Shown: in pieces, positions 37,148 through 52,597 of the stretch
Layout: every line of letters begins with the position of its first letter
How positions within the stretch are numbered: position 1 is the first letter of the stretch
Source of the DNA: Sipunculus nudus
Lineage: Eukaryota > Annelida > Sipuncula > Golfingiida > Sipunculidae
Reading direction: 5' to 3'
Assembly (NCBI GenBank): GCA_026874595.1
Contig: CM049314.1
Location: forward strand, 18,096,729 to 18,160,728
DNA: 64,000 nt
Translations under genes and position numbers: made by a program
The notes under the pieces: generated by a model
Database searches by the model: none
Seen by the model: the letters and a program-made list of their open reading frames with translations, nothing else
What the model was told of the DNA's origin: nothing

Positions 37148-38103
37148 CTGCAAAGAAAAAAGATATCATATAATGCAGTTGTTGGATAATCAATCTTAAA
37201 TAAATATTAAATAAACAATATGCATGTGACATCACTTAACTACATTTGAACTACAAAAACATCATCTAATACAAACTATAAAATATAATTCATATATCCA
37301 AAATTATAAATTAGTAATATGCATGTGGTATTAATGGCCTTCAAACAGCAATATTAATCTAATAAAGTACATGTTTATAGTGTAGCTTTCATATATAAAT
37401 ATAAAATTTACAATACACATGTCCTAATACTAATGGAGCCTTGTATGTACAAGCTAATTCAGGACTACCCTAATGCATCGAAACAGATATAATTAGGAAA
37501 TTTGCTGTGAGATATATGTATTTTTTTAATGAAGGAATCCATACTTCCAATATATTAAGAACACGATAACACAAAGTACATAAGGTCCTGTGAGTTTCAT
37601 AAGAACGGGAGAATTCGGTTTTACTTTTCATCTTTACAAATAGAAACACTTAAAATCTCCTAGGGGCAAAACGTACAAATTAAGCTGAAGTATAAAAGAA
37701 TAGATTTGGTACGAACATTTAAATGCCTCAGAAAAAAACATTTTACAAATGTTAAACTAATGTATAAAGTGAATCTGTGTGTGAATCCTCACCTCGTCCA
37801 TGTTGAATGTAGCCTGACCGTCTCCTCCACATTCTTCTTCTTTCAACTTAAAGGTTTCTGTTAACAATACAATATAACTGAATGATACGTCGTTTATCAT
37901 CTGGATTAACCAAACAATAAATCCCTGAAACATGACCACTTTTGGAACAAACTACTAACAAAGATATCCTTCTGCCTGAGTGGTCTTGTCGTGATTTTAT
38001 ACCCTGCCCTTGTAATTTTTTATTATTATTATTATTTTTATTATGATTATTATTATAACTATTATTATTATTATCATTATTATAAATACAATAATAATGA
38101 AGG

Positions 38104-38141
<38 letters not shown>

Positions 38142-41100
38142 TTATTATTATTATTATTATTATTATATTTATTAGCTGTAGTATTATTATAATTAATATA
38201 ATATAGTTGCAGGGTGTTCAGGAAAACTAACTAGATTGGATTATACTGTGTATTCTTTTTAACATTACTTTATATTGACGACATGTAGCCAAGATCAGCC
38301 GGCCCTTATATTTTACATTTGCTTTTGCAATGCGCTCCTACTGTGTGCCAGTGTAACATAAGGAGACAATGTCCAAAAACAAATAAAACTCTACAAGTTT
38401 CGTGTTGCTATTTAAATTCAACATTGTATAATCCTTTCTGCATCAATAATTTCCTTCAAAGACAAAGGTTGGCGTATAATCCTATTCAACTTGAATTACT
38501 GTAACAGGTGACACTGGGAATAAAATACTGAAGGTTATAAACCTCACATTTCCTCCTTATAGAACAAAAGTTCATGTGTGTTTGAAACTAAATGGTTGAG
38601 AGACATTTATGCCATTCAAAAAGAAATGTAAATTATTTTAAAGACTTTGGAGTCAATTGCATAGAGCATGAGGGCGATTTTCCCTGTTTCCATTCCTTGT
38701 TTTACATTTTTACAACATTCGTTGGTTGGATACAATGTGCAGGATCGATACAAATCGGCTGAGCCTTCTGGCATTGGTGTGTATAAACACGCAGATAATT
38801 ATGGAAATAGTAATAATACAATTATTAATACTAATAATTATAATAATGATAATAATTATAAAACTACTTAAAATAATAATGTATCTTATTAAGAAAAACA
38901 TGCATGCTAAAAAATTGCATCCTATAAAACAGTGTTACATTATTTGAACAAAAGTGCTCAGCAAATAGGTAGGTTTAGGTTTAGCTTTGAACTATATCAG
39001 ATTTGAAAAGATTCTCAATGTCTCGGGAAGGTTATTCAAGAGTCTGGGGTAAGTAATGATAAATGCTTCGAGTTGTGACCTATTGACAATAAAAGCACAA
39101 ATGTTAATTTAATAACTAATGGTACAGGTAATAATTTTGTAAAAGGGTTGAGGTAAGGGTAGAACTGACAACATTAATACTGAAAACGAGAACCTGGTTC
39201 AATGAAAAATCAATTTGTGAAATATAAGTTGGTGATACAGTCTACCACTTACCTGTTATTTCTCCCTGGGTTAATTCTATTTTATAACATAAAGGGCTTA
39301 CCGAACATTAGCTTAAGCTTGATGACACAGGAGATAAAATCTTCAAAGCTCACGTGACCATCGCGGTTGCTATAGCGCATCACCATCGCATTGAACGCCG
39401 AATTACTAAGGCGGAGCCCTGTAGTTGAACAAAAAGCAAAAAGGCAGGTTATTTATGTATCTAAAGGCAAACAATCATATACATATATGTATCTAAAGCA
39501 AAAAAAAAAAAAAACACAACATGAGGATATGACATAATTCTTCAAATCAGTGGGTTGAATTGTGTAATAATGTGCATAGTCGTATTATCATCAGTTATTT
39601 GTAGCGCTTGAATGGTAATTTAACCATTTTTTTTATATTCCTCTTCCACTTCTATGGCTATATGACATGTCTTTTGAAGACATGTGGATACAGTGATACA
39701 GTCAACATGTCATTTGTAACTTTGGTTATGACAGTGTATATTAGTGCAACAAATTTCAACGAAGAAAAGGGAAACAAGAATATCGAGAGGAAAAGGACAT
39801 ATTTATTAAACTGAAACAATTAAACGGTAGTAGCTGTTAAACACAAATTATACACATTTTTTATAAATGTTTCTAATGATAATATAACAGGTAAAATAAT
39901 ATCACACTCAAACAGCTTGAAGCAGCAGCACCGATATCAGTACAAACTTGATATCGGTTGAAAAGCTTAAAGGGACTCTCACATGTCGAAGAATTTCCCT
40001 GGGTACAGAATTGGGTGTCGAGGTAGTTCGGTAAACTCCTTGTCCATGATGACTACTACAGAAATGACAAGTATTGTCTTGTCCTCAAGAGAACTCATAT
40101 TAAACTTGACAGCAAGACTGTCAGGTGTTCTAGCAATCCATGACTATCTACACTGAACTCGTTATTGTTCACAGATCGTGCAAGCTCGTGCTATCTCGCA
40201 CTCAACTCGGTACCGATCGTCATGGATTCGGCTGTAGCGGTGGGAAACGGGCACTGTTAGAATGGAACTTATACTCAATCGAACTCAATTACGCAGATAG
40301 CATAGATGTCTTGCCAAGTTCCACAATTCTGTAAAAATCTTGGTACACGGGATAATTCGCAGTTTACCTCGCCACCGTGTGAGAGACCCTTAAGAATATA
40401 GAAAAAGAAAGCAAAAATAAAAGCTCTAAAAGGATTGACTACAACTTAACTAATACCGAATAGGTATATATATCTATGGTGTACAGATTAAAAGGTGCAC
40501 GGTCAAATGGTAGAGTTAATTCTAAAGTAATACACAGTCCTCGTTTCCGTTTCCATTTCCTGGCATTTATTTTGGGATTTTAATAAATTAAGAGGTGTAA
40601 TAAATGTAGATAATGAAGGATATTTTTACACAGAAAAAAAAATTACATGGATCAATAACACAATTTAAAATTTCTTCCCCTAATACTTAGCCGGTCATTA
40701 TCCCATTCATATTTTTGAGATTTTAATACAATAGAGAGTAGCGTCTAATACATGCATACTATACCCAAAAAAAAAAATTATCAATGCCATGTACATAAGA
40801 TTAATTAATTAGAAAGAGTTGTAACTAGCATTATCTTGTTTAAACCCATCTCAGGAAATATCAGACCCCAAAAGGTTTAGATATCTATCTGGCATTTAAA
40901 CAGTCTACCGTGGCTCTTCCTTTTAGTTAATAGCAATGGTAAATATATCATGTGACCAAACATATTCATTTGCGCTGTAAACTAACAAAAAAATTAAAGA
41001 AAGGGATGAGAACAGAGAAGTAGTGAAATGTGTGTTAAATTACTTTGTTTTATCCCAGTCAAAGAACGCACATCTTATCAGGAGATATTTAAAATTAAAA

Positions 41101-44100
41101 TTATCTGTATACCCTTCTCCAAAATATGTAACGAAAAATCTTTAACGTTACATAAAAAGCGGAGAAACCTTGTCGATGTTTATCTCCCCCCCCCCGGCTG
41201 TTAGTCTGTTTGACTGCTAGCACGATTACATACAATGAATAATATATCCCATTTAACTTGTTCTATAACAGCACAGTTTATGCGTGGTTTGTCACAGAAA
41301 CTACCATTGTAAAGCAGGTTTTATTAAATGTAGTCACCCTAGATCATCCCCAGTGACCCGTTTTGCGTATGAAACCCTATGGCACTCAAAATGAATGAAA
41401 CTCTCTAATGTGAGCCAAGTGGTCTTCTTGTTACAAAAATTACATATCCGCTCCGGGTTGATATGATAAAACCATTAAGAATAAAACCCGCAATGTTATG
41501 GAAATAAATCACAGCTGACACCAATGTTTAGGCCCTCTGTCCATGCAATGCATATGTTTGTGATTAAACCTTACTTAATAGGGTTTAAACAGAGCTTGAA
41601 TACATTTCTGAAGGAATTCAGGATATAAAAGAGATAATGTGATATAAAGATTACTGGACAGGGTAGCAAGATACTACACAAAGCAACCAAGGGAGAAAGC
41701 CGAGATGGTTCTAAATACAAAGGAAAATTGCCAGAGAAATTGGGATGGGTCAGCTTATTGAAATGAGCATGCCAGATGAATCAACCCAAGCAAAAGGTAT
41801 CGGGGAAAGGATATGGGGGAATTGGAATCTTTGCGGGGGATAATGTTTTGAAGAAGGTATGGTTGTCAAAGGACATACGTATGAAACTACAAGCTCGGAT
41901 CAGATTCATCTTCGGTGAAAGAATATCTTACAGTTATAAAAAAGAGTTGAAATGATTCATTAATATAATTTACTACTGACTTAAGATAGTACAACCGCAA
42001 ATCAGATACCAACAAATTAGTAATTTTCAAAATTGGGATGTTCCAATGGCTTAGGGAGACTTTTTAGTCGTGCTCAGAGAAACACACCACTTAATACTTT
42101 CTAATATGCACACGAGAGCAAAAAATGTTAGTATTACCGTCTAGGCCGTGTACTCGAGCTGGTAACATAAACGAATAATAGATCAGTCATGTGAAAATAC
42201 AAAGAAAGTAAAACACAGAGACCAACAGGACAGGACATGGTACATGCACTGAAAATGTGGCAGTATATACACACACATATAAATAAATATGACGATTATT
42301 GCTTCATATACTCGAATGCTTCATACATTCCATAAGCTGGAGCGGTGTTACTCCCACATGCAAGCACCAACAAAGCCACGCTTATACTCTATAATGTTGG
42401 GAGTTATTTAAGAGAATGTGCATTGCTAAGTTAAGGCAACATTTTGAGCCAAGCAAATACAGATGTACATATGTTAGTTGGTTGAGGATTGTAGATACAG
42501 CGAGTCGTACTGTGTATTTTGGCTGAAGTCAGTAAAGCGTCAGAACACAGTGGAGATCACCTTGATACCAAGTTATAGATTTTCTGAGATTTATAACAGA
42601 GTTAAGCGTCTGTAGGTGCATTTCATAGCTCTGGATAAATGTTCGTTTATATACTGTTTCAGGTTCTGTACAACCTACCGGCTTTAACGCCATGTCCCCC
42701 TCGTGCTGAGGTGAGAAATTTTCATTAGACAGTTTTATGTTTGATCACATATCTTTAGACATAAAAGCCCATTTGTTGTTAATAGCACATGAAGTATTAA
42801 TGAAATGACTGCCATGCTCAGCGTACAGGCAGAGGTATCCGTGCCAATCCCGACCCTTTCCACAGCTTTTAGGATGATAATTGACATCCAACTTTTTAAT
42901 TTGAAATTCTTTATAAATGCACTGAAGTTAGAAAGACACATTTAATCTTCCACGTTTCCGGGACTTTTCTTTTACTATTATATCTTTATATGTTAATTGG
43001 TGAGATATTTTGCCTGACATAAGTGTAATCTTAGGTCAAAATTCTCCTCGCATTTGTCACTGAGCAGCACCCTTCAGGGTGCAAAACCTCAACTGCTCTT
43101 ACAAGAATAGAAATATAAAACATATAAAACAGGCTTGCATAGTTCGTAATTTTGAAACGCGATACATTAGGCATAAAGACAGACTGAATACTATACTTTA
43201 TCTGTGTTCCAAATTAATGTTTGCGGTCAACATTTATTCCAAATTTCAAATAATCTATTCTTGCTGTACCCTGGGGTCGGCTATTTGTAACTTCCATGCT
43301 TCCATATATGCTTTCTCATATGAAAAATCCATTTTTTTGAGACGACGTGCAAGAATTACGTTGATAGCACTTATAACGCATAAATAAGATAACAAATAGA
43401 AAATGAAAGATCATATTCCAAAAAATAAAAAAAATATCTGAGTTTAGGCTGAGTTAACTTAAATCTGAAGCGTTTTTTTATTGAAAGGAGGGTGAAATTG
43501 AAACGAAAGAACCTACGTTTCTTCTTAGTAAAAGGTACAACAGTGATAGATTATACAATGTGAGAATAACGTAAAATTAAGAGTTTACTGGGTGATAACT
43601 TACCGATTGTATTCAAGGCACGTCGGAGCTCATAACTGTTGAAATGACCGCTTTCATCGGTGTCGAACTGTTTAAACACGGCCTGGACAAAACCATAGAC
43701 AAATTCAATATGTGGCCTTACAGACTACATGTCTTTATTCCATTCAATGAAAAAGGCCTTCCTTGCAAGGTGCCAGTGAATCTTGGGTTTCCATTGTTTC
43801 TAGATCTACAGAGATTGATATAGCTTTCAAATATACTGTCTTATTATTGATTGCCAATATACGCAGGGGTTAAAAACTGATAAAATTACGTAAACTTTTA
43901 TCATATTCCTATGGATACTGATTGATATAAATTATTAAATTTTACATATAAGTTGTATAGTATAAGTATATATGTGTAAAGGTAATATAAATAAGCTGTC
44001 CTTACCTGCCACGTTTCAATATCCTTGTACAGCTCATGGAACTCGTTGATTCCCAGTTTCCCTGTAAAGTCCGCCTGAGGGAGGCTAAGGTCATACATGT

Positions 44101-47100
44101 AGATTTTTTAAAGGTAAATACATGGTACTGGTCAATCCTTGGAAATATGGTGTGAAAAGTCGGAATTTATTGTGTGTAATTAAAAAGGGGAGTCTCAATT
44201 ATATTTTAACTTGTTTCAATTCTAATGAAAAAAGTATTCTCTCTAAAATACTTAGTTACCTTACATAGCTGAACGTAATTCACGCGATTTTTTTGTGTGT
44301 GTGAGAATGCTATTGAAAATAAGATACTGCTTTACTCATGAAACAACCTAACGTGCCTCAATGGAACGAAAAGTGACATTTATTCAAAGATAATGTACAA
44401 CACATCAAATTGTACTGTATCTAGTCACAATAAGATAATCAAACTAAAGGTATAAAATTTGAAATTTATATTCTGATATCCAATTTCACCGTTGCAACCC
44501 AAATTAAAGGAAACCCGATTTACAATTCTACAAAAGTCTTTCAAAAGGATACGTCTCTCATTGATACCATGCTACGGCAAGCTTCTATATTAAAGCCATC
44601 GAACCCGGCGATACCTGAAATTATATCGACAAGCTTCAATATTAAAACCATCGAACCCGGCGATACATAAAATTATATCGACATGCTTCAATCTTAAACC
44701 AATCGAACCCGGCAGTTCCTAAAATTATATCGACAATTATTATCGTGGTGATCAATAAAGTTGTCGTACTTTACATTCCTAAACTTGTGTAAAAGACAAT
44801 GGAACAAGTGACCCAGGGGTCATGATGCTCAGCTTATCTTTGACACTGAGAAATTCTATCAACTATTTATGTTATGATCTGGTAAAAAAGATGTGTTAAG
44901 AAACCTTGCATAATTGGTAGAATGCCTTCTAGAGTTCTCAATATTATTATTATTTTTTTTTTTTTTTTTTTTTGCAGATAGTTCTAAGAATATAGGTTAA
45001 AGTGATATTTAAGGTTTCCAAGATGATTTTACCAGGAACTCCTGGATGCTAAGATAAAGTTTCTATGTCACACTGCTATGACTTGTGATCATGTTGCCTC
45101 ACATAGTCCACAGAATATAGGTCACAGTGACCTTATTTTGGATATCCAAGGAGATATTACAATGACCTCCTTTAACCTTTAGAAAGGAATTTTTAGCTTC
45201 AACATTAAAGTTAAAATATTTTGCTACAGACTTCCTCGGTAATGAAAATGATGTTTTCTACTCGTAGCTCACAGAATATAGGTCACAGTAACATAGTTTA
45301 ATGCTTCTATGGACATTAACCAAGGACCTCCCTGAATGTTAGATTTGATGATTCTAGACAAAATGGATACAATTTATGCTCCGACTGATTCTCTGGGCGC
45401 TCCAAATCATGTTTTCGGCCAGTAGCTTGCAGAATATAGGTCACTATGACCTTATTTAAGGTTTCAAAGGAGCCTTTCCCAAGACCTACTCGGTTGTATA
45501 GTAAGACGTTTCTGGGTCAAATGGATAAAAAATTTGCCCTGTCTAAAATCTGGGTGCTCAAATCATTTTTTTAGCCAGTCGCTCGGAGAATATGGGTCAT
45601 CATGACCTAGTTTCAGGTTTCCAAAACATTTGCCTACAACCTCCCTGGATATTGCTTTTGAAGATATTAAGCTCATGGATACAGTTTGAGCCAGTTTGAC
45701 TTTCAGATCTCACAAATCATGTTTTTTTCTATAATTCGAAGAATTTAGGTCAAGGTGACCTTATTTCATGCTTTCCAGGACATTTGCCCAGGACTTCACT
45801 GAATGTCACATTAGAAGATTATAGCCCGAATGGATACCATTTATGCCCCGTCTTACTGGGTCTCTGAGTGCTCCAAATCATGTTTTTGGCCCATTGCCCG
45901 CATATTATTGCTATATATTGTCTGCAAGCAAAGCCTTTGACCAATGTAAATATGTTGGAAAATGGACAGCAAATAAAAATTTCAGGAGTTATAGGAAACC
46001 TGCCCAGAACCCCAATGGACTTCATAATAGACAGTTCCTAGGAAAATGGATACAATTTGTACCCTGTCTGTCTGGGTGCTCAAAATCATGTTTCTGGTAA
46101 ATAGCTCGTGGAAAAAAGGTCACCATGACCCAATTACCTTTTTTCCAAGGAGAATTGGCAAGGGATACCCTGAATGTCATGTTAGAATAGCCTAGGGCTG
46201 ATGGATACAAATTGGGCTCTGACTGCTTAAAATTATGCTTCCGGCCAGTAGCTTGCAGAATATCGGCCATTATGACCTCATTCTAAAGTTCAAATGTAAT
46301 TTGCCCAGGACCTAGGACTAATACCATCTGACATTGAAGGTACTCATATCATGTTTTTAGCCTGTCACCTGCAGGTTTCCTGTGGGATTAGCCAATATCT
46401 CCCTGAATGTCCCTGGACTGTTCAATAAAAGGTTCAAAGTAAAATATATACAATATGTACCTTGACTGTCTGGATGCTCAAATTAATTTTTTTTGGCTAA
46501 AAGCGCATAGAATATTGCCTTGGCAGCATGACGTAATTTCCGGTTTCCAAAGAGATTTGCCTATAACCTCCCTAGATGTTGCTTTAGAAGATTTTTGTGC
46601 CCATCTGGCATTCAGGGTGCTCAAATGACACCTTTTCCCTGCAGGCTGCAGGATATAGGTCACAGTGATCCAGTTTCATGTTTCCAAGGACATTTGCCTT
46701 GGATCTCCCTGAATCATATGTTTGAATATTCTAGGCCAAATGGATACAATTTGTTCCCCGTCTGTCTGGGTGGTCAAAATATTTATTTCTGCTTAAGTTG
46801 CAAAATAATGGTTACAATGTCCTAATTTTAGGTTTCCAAGTAGATTTGCCTAAACCGCCCAGGAAGTTGCGTTAGAAAATCCTAGCTCTAACAGATACAG
46901 TATTTGCCAGTCTGACATTCAGAGTGCTCAAACTCATGTTTTCGGTCCATTGGTCACAAAATATAGGCCACCATGACCTAATTTCAGGTTTCCAATGAGA
47001 TTTGCCTAGAAACGTCCAGGATATTGTGTTAGAAAATTCTATGCCTGACAGATACGATTTGTCTCCATCTTACATTGAGGGTGTTCATATAACATATTTT

Positions 47101-50100
47101 TCCTATAAGTCACGGAAGATAATTCAAAGTGACCTGATATAAGGTTTCCAAGGACATTTGCTTAGGACCTTCCTAAATGTCACGTTGGAGGATTCTAGGC
47201 CTAATGGATAAAATGTGTGCCCCATCTGACTTTCTGGGTGCTCAAAAACTTGTTTTCGGCTTGTAAGTCACAAAATATAGGCAAACATGACCTGATTTAT
47301 GTTTCCAAGGAGATTTGCATAAACCTCCCAGGAAGTTGCGTTAAAAGATTCTAGGCCTAACAGATACAATTTGTGCCCATCTGACATTCAGGGTCCTCAA
47401 AATGATGTTTTCGGCCTGAAAGTCACAAAATATAGGCCAACATGACATAAATTCAGGTTTCCAAGGAGATTTGCCAAGAAACTCCCAGGAATTTTTGTTA
47501 GAAAATTTTAGGGCAAACAGATACGATTTGTCCCCATCTTACATTCAGGGTGTTTATATGACATCTTAAACGTCACAAAATATAGGTCACTATGACCTAA
47601 TTTAAGGTTTCTAACGAGATTTGCCTCCCTGGATATACAGTAAAAAGTTTCTAGGTCTGAAGGTTACGATTTGTGCCCTATTAACGGACGGACGCCGGAC
47701 AAAGGATGAACGCTATTGCTCAGATGACTTACAGTGTGCTGAGCTAAAAAAAAGACTCTGATGAAACCTATAGTATACTGGGTCAATTATAACTCCAAGA
47801 CTTCATGTAGTTATACTTTTGATCTTTCCATAGAGATCATGGTGGACTCAGTAAAAATTAGGCCCTCCTGCTGACTTCCGTATAAATTTGGCCGCGCCGC
47901 CATCCGCGTGTCCAATAAAACTTCCTGCCTGGGCTACCATATGCAAAGTACACAGAAGCACTGCTGGCGCTATGTTCATACACCCGGCCAAAAAAAAATC
48001 CATATCTAACTATGACACTTTCCACCCTTTGCATAGACCATAAATAAATTACAACGCCGAAACAGACGTGGACTGAGAGAAAAACATTAAAATTTTTAAT
48101 TATAGAGACGGTAAACAACAGAAAAAATTGTTTTTGATTCATTGTAAATAAAGGGTTTTAACTCCGTGGATTATATTCGATAATATCACGGATAATGCAG
48201 ATCTATGACCATAATGAAATAATCGCATAAAAACACAAATATTTATCATATCTTATAAACACAAATCATGGTAGGGTATGAATAAAATATTACAATACAT
48301 ATTTTTCAGATATTTTGGCAATAAAAATGGTCTTCAACTCAAGAATCACTTTCTATCATTAACAAAAATGAAACAGCTGAGAAAGCAAAAGTGTAAGGAA
48401 TTTATATTAAGTTAATATGTGACTTCACTCACTTTCTCCGAAGGCCCCACTGAGGATCTCCAGGAGCTCGTAGGCGTCCAGTTCCCTGTCTGAACCAGCC
48501 TTCTCCCGGAACTCCTCCTCTGTGGCGTTCCTTTTGTCTTCATCTGATTCCACTTCCGGGGCAGGATCATCTTCCTTAAAAACAAATAAATATAATAAAG
48601 AATGATCATTAAATTTTATTTGATTAATTATCATTATTCTTAAATGTTATATGTGTATCTTCTATCTTCTTCTGTCTATCCATATACGGTACTACTAAAA
48701 TTGTTTTTTTTTCTATTTGTCCCAGAAACCCCGCAGAAACAGGCCAAGACAGTGGGCCAGTTTTGCTATCAGCGTCCCTAACCTACAGTTTGCACACCAA
48801 TTCGCACACAATTAAATTCCAGGGAGCATCACATCATAGGTTTGTCGTACAACATCACATCACTCTCCAACTCGCCATTGCTGACCTTGACTTTGGCCTA
48901 CTTCCACAAAAACATAAAAAAAATAGTTTCTTATCGACCACCAGACGTCGCTACCTTACAGGTCTTGGGATTTTGCACCCTACGGGCCTGGGGCGTTCGC
49001 TACCTTACGGGTCTGGTGACACTCTACGCGGCAATATACCCTTCCTCTGCAACGGGAACCACAGGTCCCCATTTACTAGTACTTTATATAAAAATTGAAC
49101 CACTTTGATGTTGGTGGTACTTCCCTACCAGTACAAAAGCTGACAATGTAAATGTAATAGCTGTAATGCCAAAACATAACTAATATATTGAAATTTCCGC
49201 TTTTGTAGAATTTTAGATGAAATTATATGGGCGAAAGTGGTTTTATGCCAGCGCACTGAGTATTGTTTAATATTTAAAATCGTCATACAAGGTTTTCATT
49301 TGATTTAAAATCAGTCGCCAGATGGCGCGTGATCTATTTAATGGTTCACGTGCAGGAGAAATTCTTAAATTTACCATTACTGTATCCCGTTTGTACTCAA
49401 AAAGAAGTACAATAACCAAAATGCCAGAAACACGCATGCACTAACAACAGACCGACCGAAAAATACTGCAGTAAGCTAAGAAAATGTTTTTACATAACAC
49501 AATTTATATTCGTTCTTCTGGACTGAGAAAAAAGTTATACTTGGATTACTCACAGTGGGTCCGGACACTGATGTAGCGTCATCAATCTCTCTGAAATGAA
49601 AATATTGTACGGGTGAGGATTTGGTCCTTGGGCCCTTGTTGAATTAAAAATGTCAGTATTTGAACCAAAACGTATATATGGCACGCATAATGTCATAACT
49701 TGTTGTTATCCTGTTGCATTTTACAGAATACTAGTGACTTCAACGATAAAATTGTTACTTATTTTAAATATTTTATTTCTACACAAATTCTGACATTGAG
49801 TGTCTGTGCTATTTATGTTTATTGGGCAGTGTATACATGTGTGCGTGTTTAGGCGTCGAATTTGAAACAACTTTAAATAACAAACATGAACCCATATAGT
49901 CAAGATTAAATTATTACAACATAGTTTGTACTGTTATATATTATACATTAAATTTATCAACTTGAACAGGTATCTGAACAGAATGTTGAAATTGTTGATT
50001 AAAAACCCGAATAAAATATTTTGTAGACGCACTTGCTTTCTGCCTGCTTTTCTGTGAAAACTCTCAACAAAAAGTCTGCTTCCTCTCCGGGTTCAAAGGT

Positions 50101-51430
50101 CGATGGCACAACGACGTAATTTCCGGGGGCGAGTTTGTGGTGAGAGGAGACCTCTCTCATGTTGATGAAGTTGGGTGAGCGGGCTATACTGCGGTTCTGA
50201 GAGAAGAAGCGTGGCGGCAGATTTCCAGATATATCGTCTTCCAGCTATAAAATTGAAAAACATTATATGAATAGACATATCAGGTTTTACAACAGTCTGT
50301 GGTTTCAATACAGAATAGGAGCATGAATGTATAAAATTATCAACACTGTCACTGAGTATATTGAACAAGTGGCCAATGGGCCATGACGCTCAGCTGAATT
50401 CAAAGAACCTTGAACAATGGGCTAAAATGGTTGACACAGTGCTCTTAATCATGCATTATGCCACTGGATATGTAGGTACTTTAGATATGTAGTTATAGTG
50501 ATCTTATTCTACATCCAGTTGCTTCCATCTGTGCCCATCCGACTAATAATGTGTTACAATCATGTTCTTTCACACAGCTTGCAGAATATAGGTCATAGTG
50601 ACAATATTTCAAGTTTCCAAGAAATTTTTACAGGAACTTCCCTGGATCTTAATTAAAATTCGAAGTTTCTAGGTCCAACTGTTACCAATCATGCAACTAT
50701 GCCCTATAGGATGCTCAAATCATGTTCTTTCACAAAACATGCACAATGTAGGTCACTTTGACCTAATTTCTGGTTTCCAAGGAGATTTGCCTAAGCCTGA
50801 CTGGATGTATAGATAGAAAATTCTGGGTCTTACAGTTACAGTTCGTGCCCTATTAATAGTCAGACTGCTTCATTTGAAGGTCTCAATAAAAGAGAAAAAA
50901 ATGCGTTAACATTTAAAAAAGGTTCATGTGGCGCCACCAGTCGGCAGGAACTAATGAAACACTCCATCTAATACTTATAAAAGGAAGTCGGTCCACCTCC
51001 GTTTGCAATGTTCTCTGTAACCGCGTTAAATTTTTTTTTTGACCTCCATGGGTTTTCAGTTAGAAGTGTTCTAGATCCAATGGTTACGATTTTTGCCCTG
51101 TTAACGGACGGACAGACAGACGGACAGCTAGACAGACAGACGGACAGACAGAAGGACAACGGACAAAGAGTGATCGATGGAGTACGTTCACTTTGCATTC
51201 GGATAATATCATACGGAAATACTCGATAAGAAAGGTTGTAGGGGGATGCTTTGGAGAGAGACCGGTTTTGAAGGGAAGCTATATTTTTAATGTGCACATC
51301 TCTTACTGTTTGCGCTGAAGGTCGATCTATTGGAGGTTTCGGTTATATAAGAACTGTTATTATTATTACCATCGTTAATTTTATTCTTTTTATTATTATC
51401 ATTATAATTATTATTATTATCACTATGAAA

Positions 51431-51468
<38 letters not shown>

Positions 51469-52560
51469 CATCCCAATTTTTAATTATTATTATTTTATTA
51501 TTATTATCATCATCATCAAACAGAATATTAAATTAATATACACTAGAAAAACAGTTATATATAGATTTGAAAAATATCTCAAGTTCTCACCAGAACGAAA
51601 ACACAGAATTATTAAAGACGTAGAGAAAATGACTTCACGATTATTGTAAAGGTGCGGCATCTGACCTGGTAAACCATGTATCCCATAGTGACGTTATCCT
51701 TGCCTTCCGTCCGCATCTTTCTGCGTCCTTTCTGCATCAGTCCGATGATGACCAGCCCCAGTCCGTCCTCATCATCCTCCGCCACCTCGTTAACGGTCAC
51801 CCGGTACTGAGGGTTGGTCCAGAACGTCTCTGTAGATACAGTATAACCTCGCTTAATCGACAAATTTACATACTCCAAGATATAGTCGAATCCACGTGTT
51901 TTCTTTGCTTTTAACATAGGTCTCTCTCTCTCTCTACCAACCACATGTTTCTAATTTTTATAGTAATTTACTCAATGTGGATGAGTATGAATTGCGCATT
52001 GCAGAATTAAGCCGCGCTATTGCTACTTAGCATGTTTTGGTGTTTAACGAATTTAATTATATCTAAACCTGTCATGCCGTGAGTATTTGTGTTAGCCGCT
52101 GAAAGTGTTTCATAAACTGACGGTCAGCAATGCACTATCAGTATAAACTGTCATATATTAGTTATATGGCTTGCCGCTAGGTGGTAGTACTTATCAAGGA
52201 CAGTGCGACTTCGCAATATTGCCAGAGTGGCTTGCAGCTTTTCCTTGCTGTGCATACTTTAAGTTCAGCCACTCCCTGCGATGACGCGGTCCTACATCAA
52301 CTGTATACCTAAATATACCTAAATGCATGCGAGCTAGGGAGAATAGTTAAGAGATTCGCCTGCTGTGACGCGCCAATCTACCCACCTTGTATGTGTTTCT
52401 GTGCGTGTGTGCATGTCTTAGATGGGTAATTTGGACATCAGCCGCTTTGACGTGCTTCTCTACCAACCTTGTTTATGTTTCTGTGCGTGTGTGCATGTCT
52501 TCCATGGGTAGTTTGGACATCCGACGCATTGACGCGCCACTCTACCCACTTTGTATGTCT

Positions 52561-52597
<37 letters not shown>

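Noticed and set aside
37757-37792. Read-through end of calpain exon 18 ([11 protein letters not shown] then stop)
   Set aside because: The GTGAGG donor and a following exon encoding FIAMTMYS reproduce the conserved calpain C-terminus in frame, so splicing is preferred.
48763-49108. Two overlapping open frames of 88-111 codons on the plus strand in calpain intron 12
   Set aside because: Opposite strand to calpain, no domain, and a local duplicated CGCTACCTTAC-GGTCT motif explains part of the frame.
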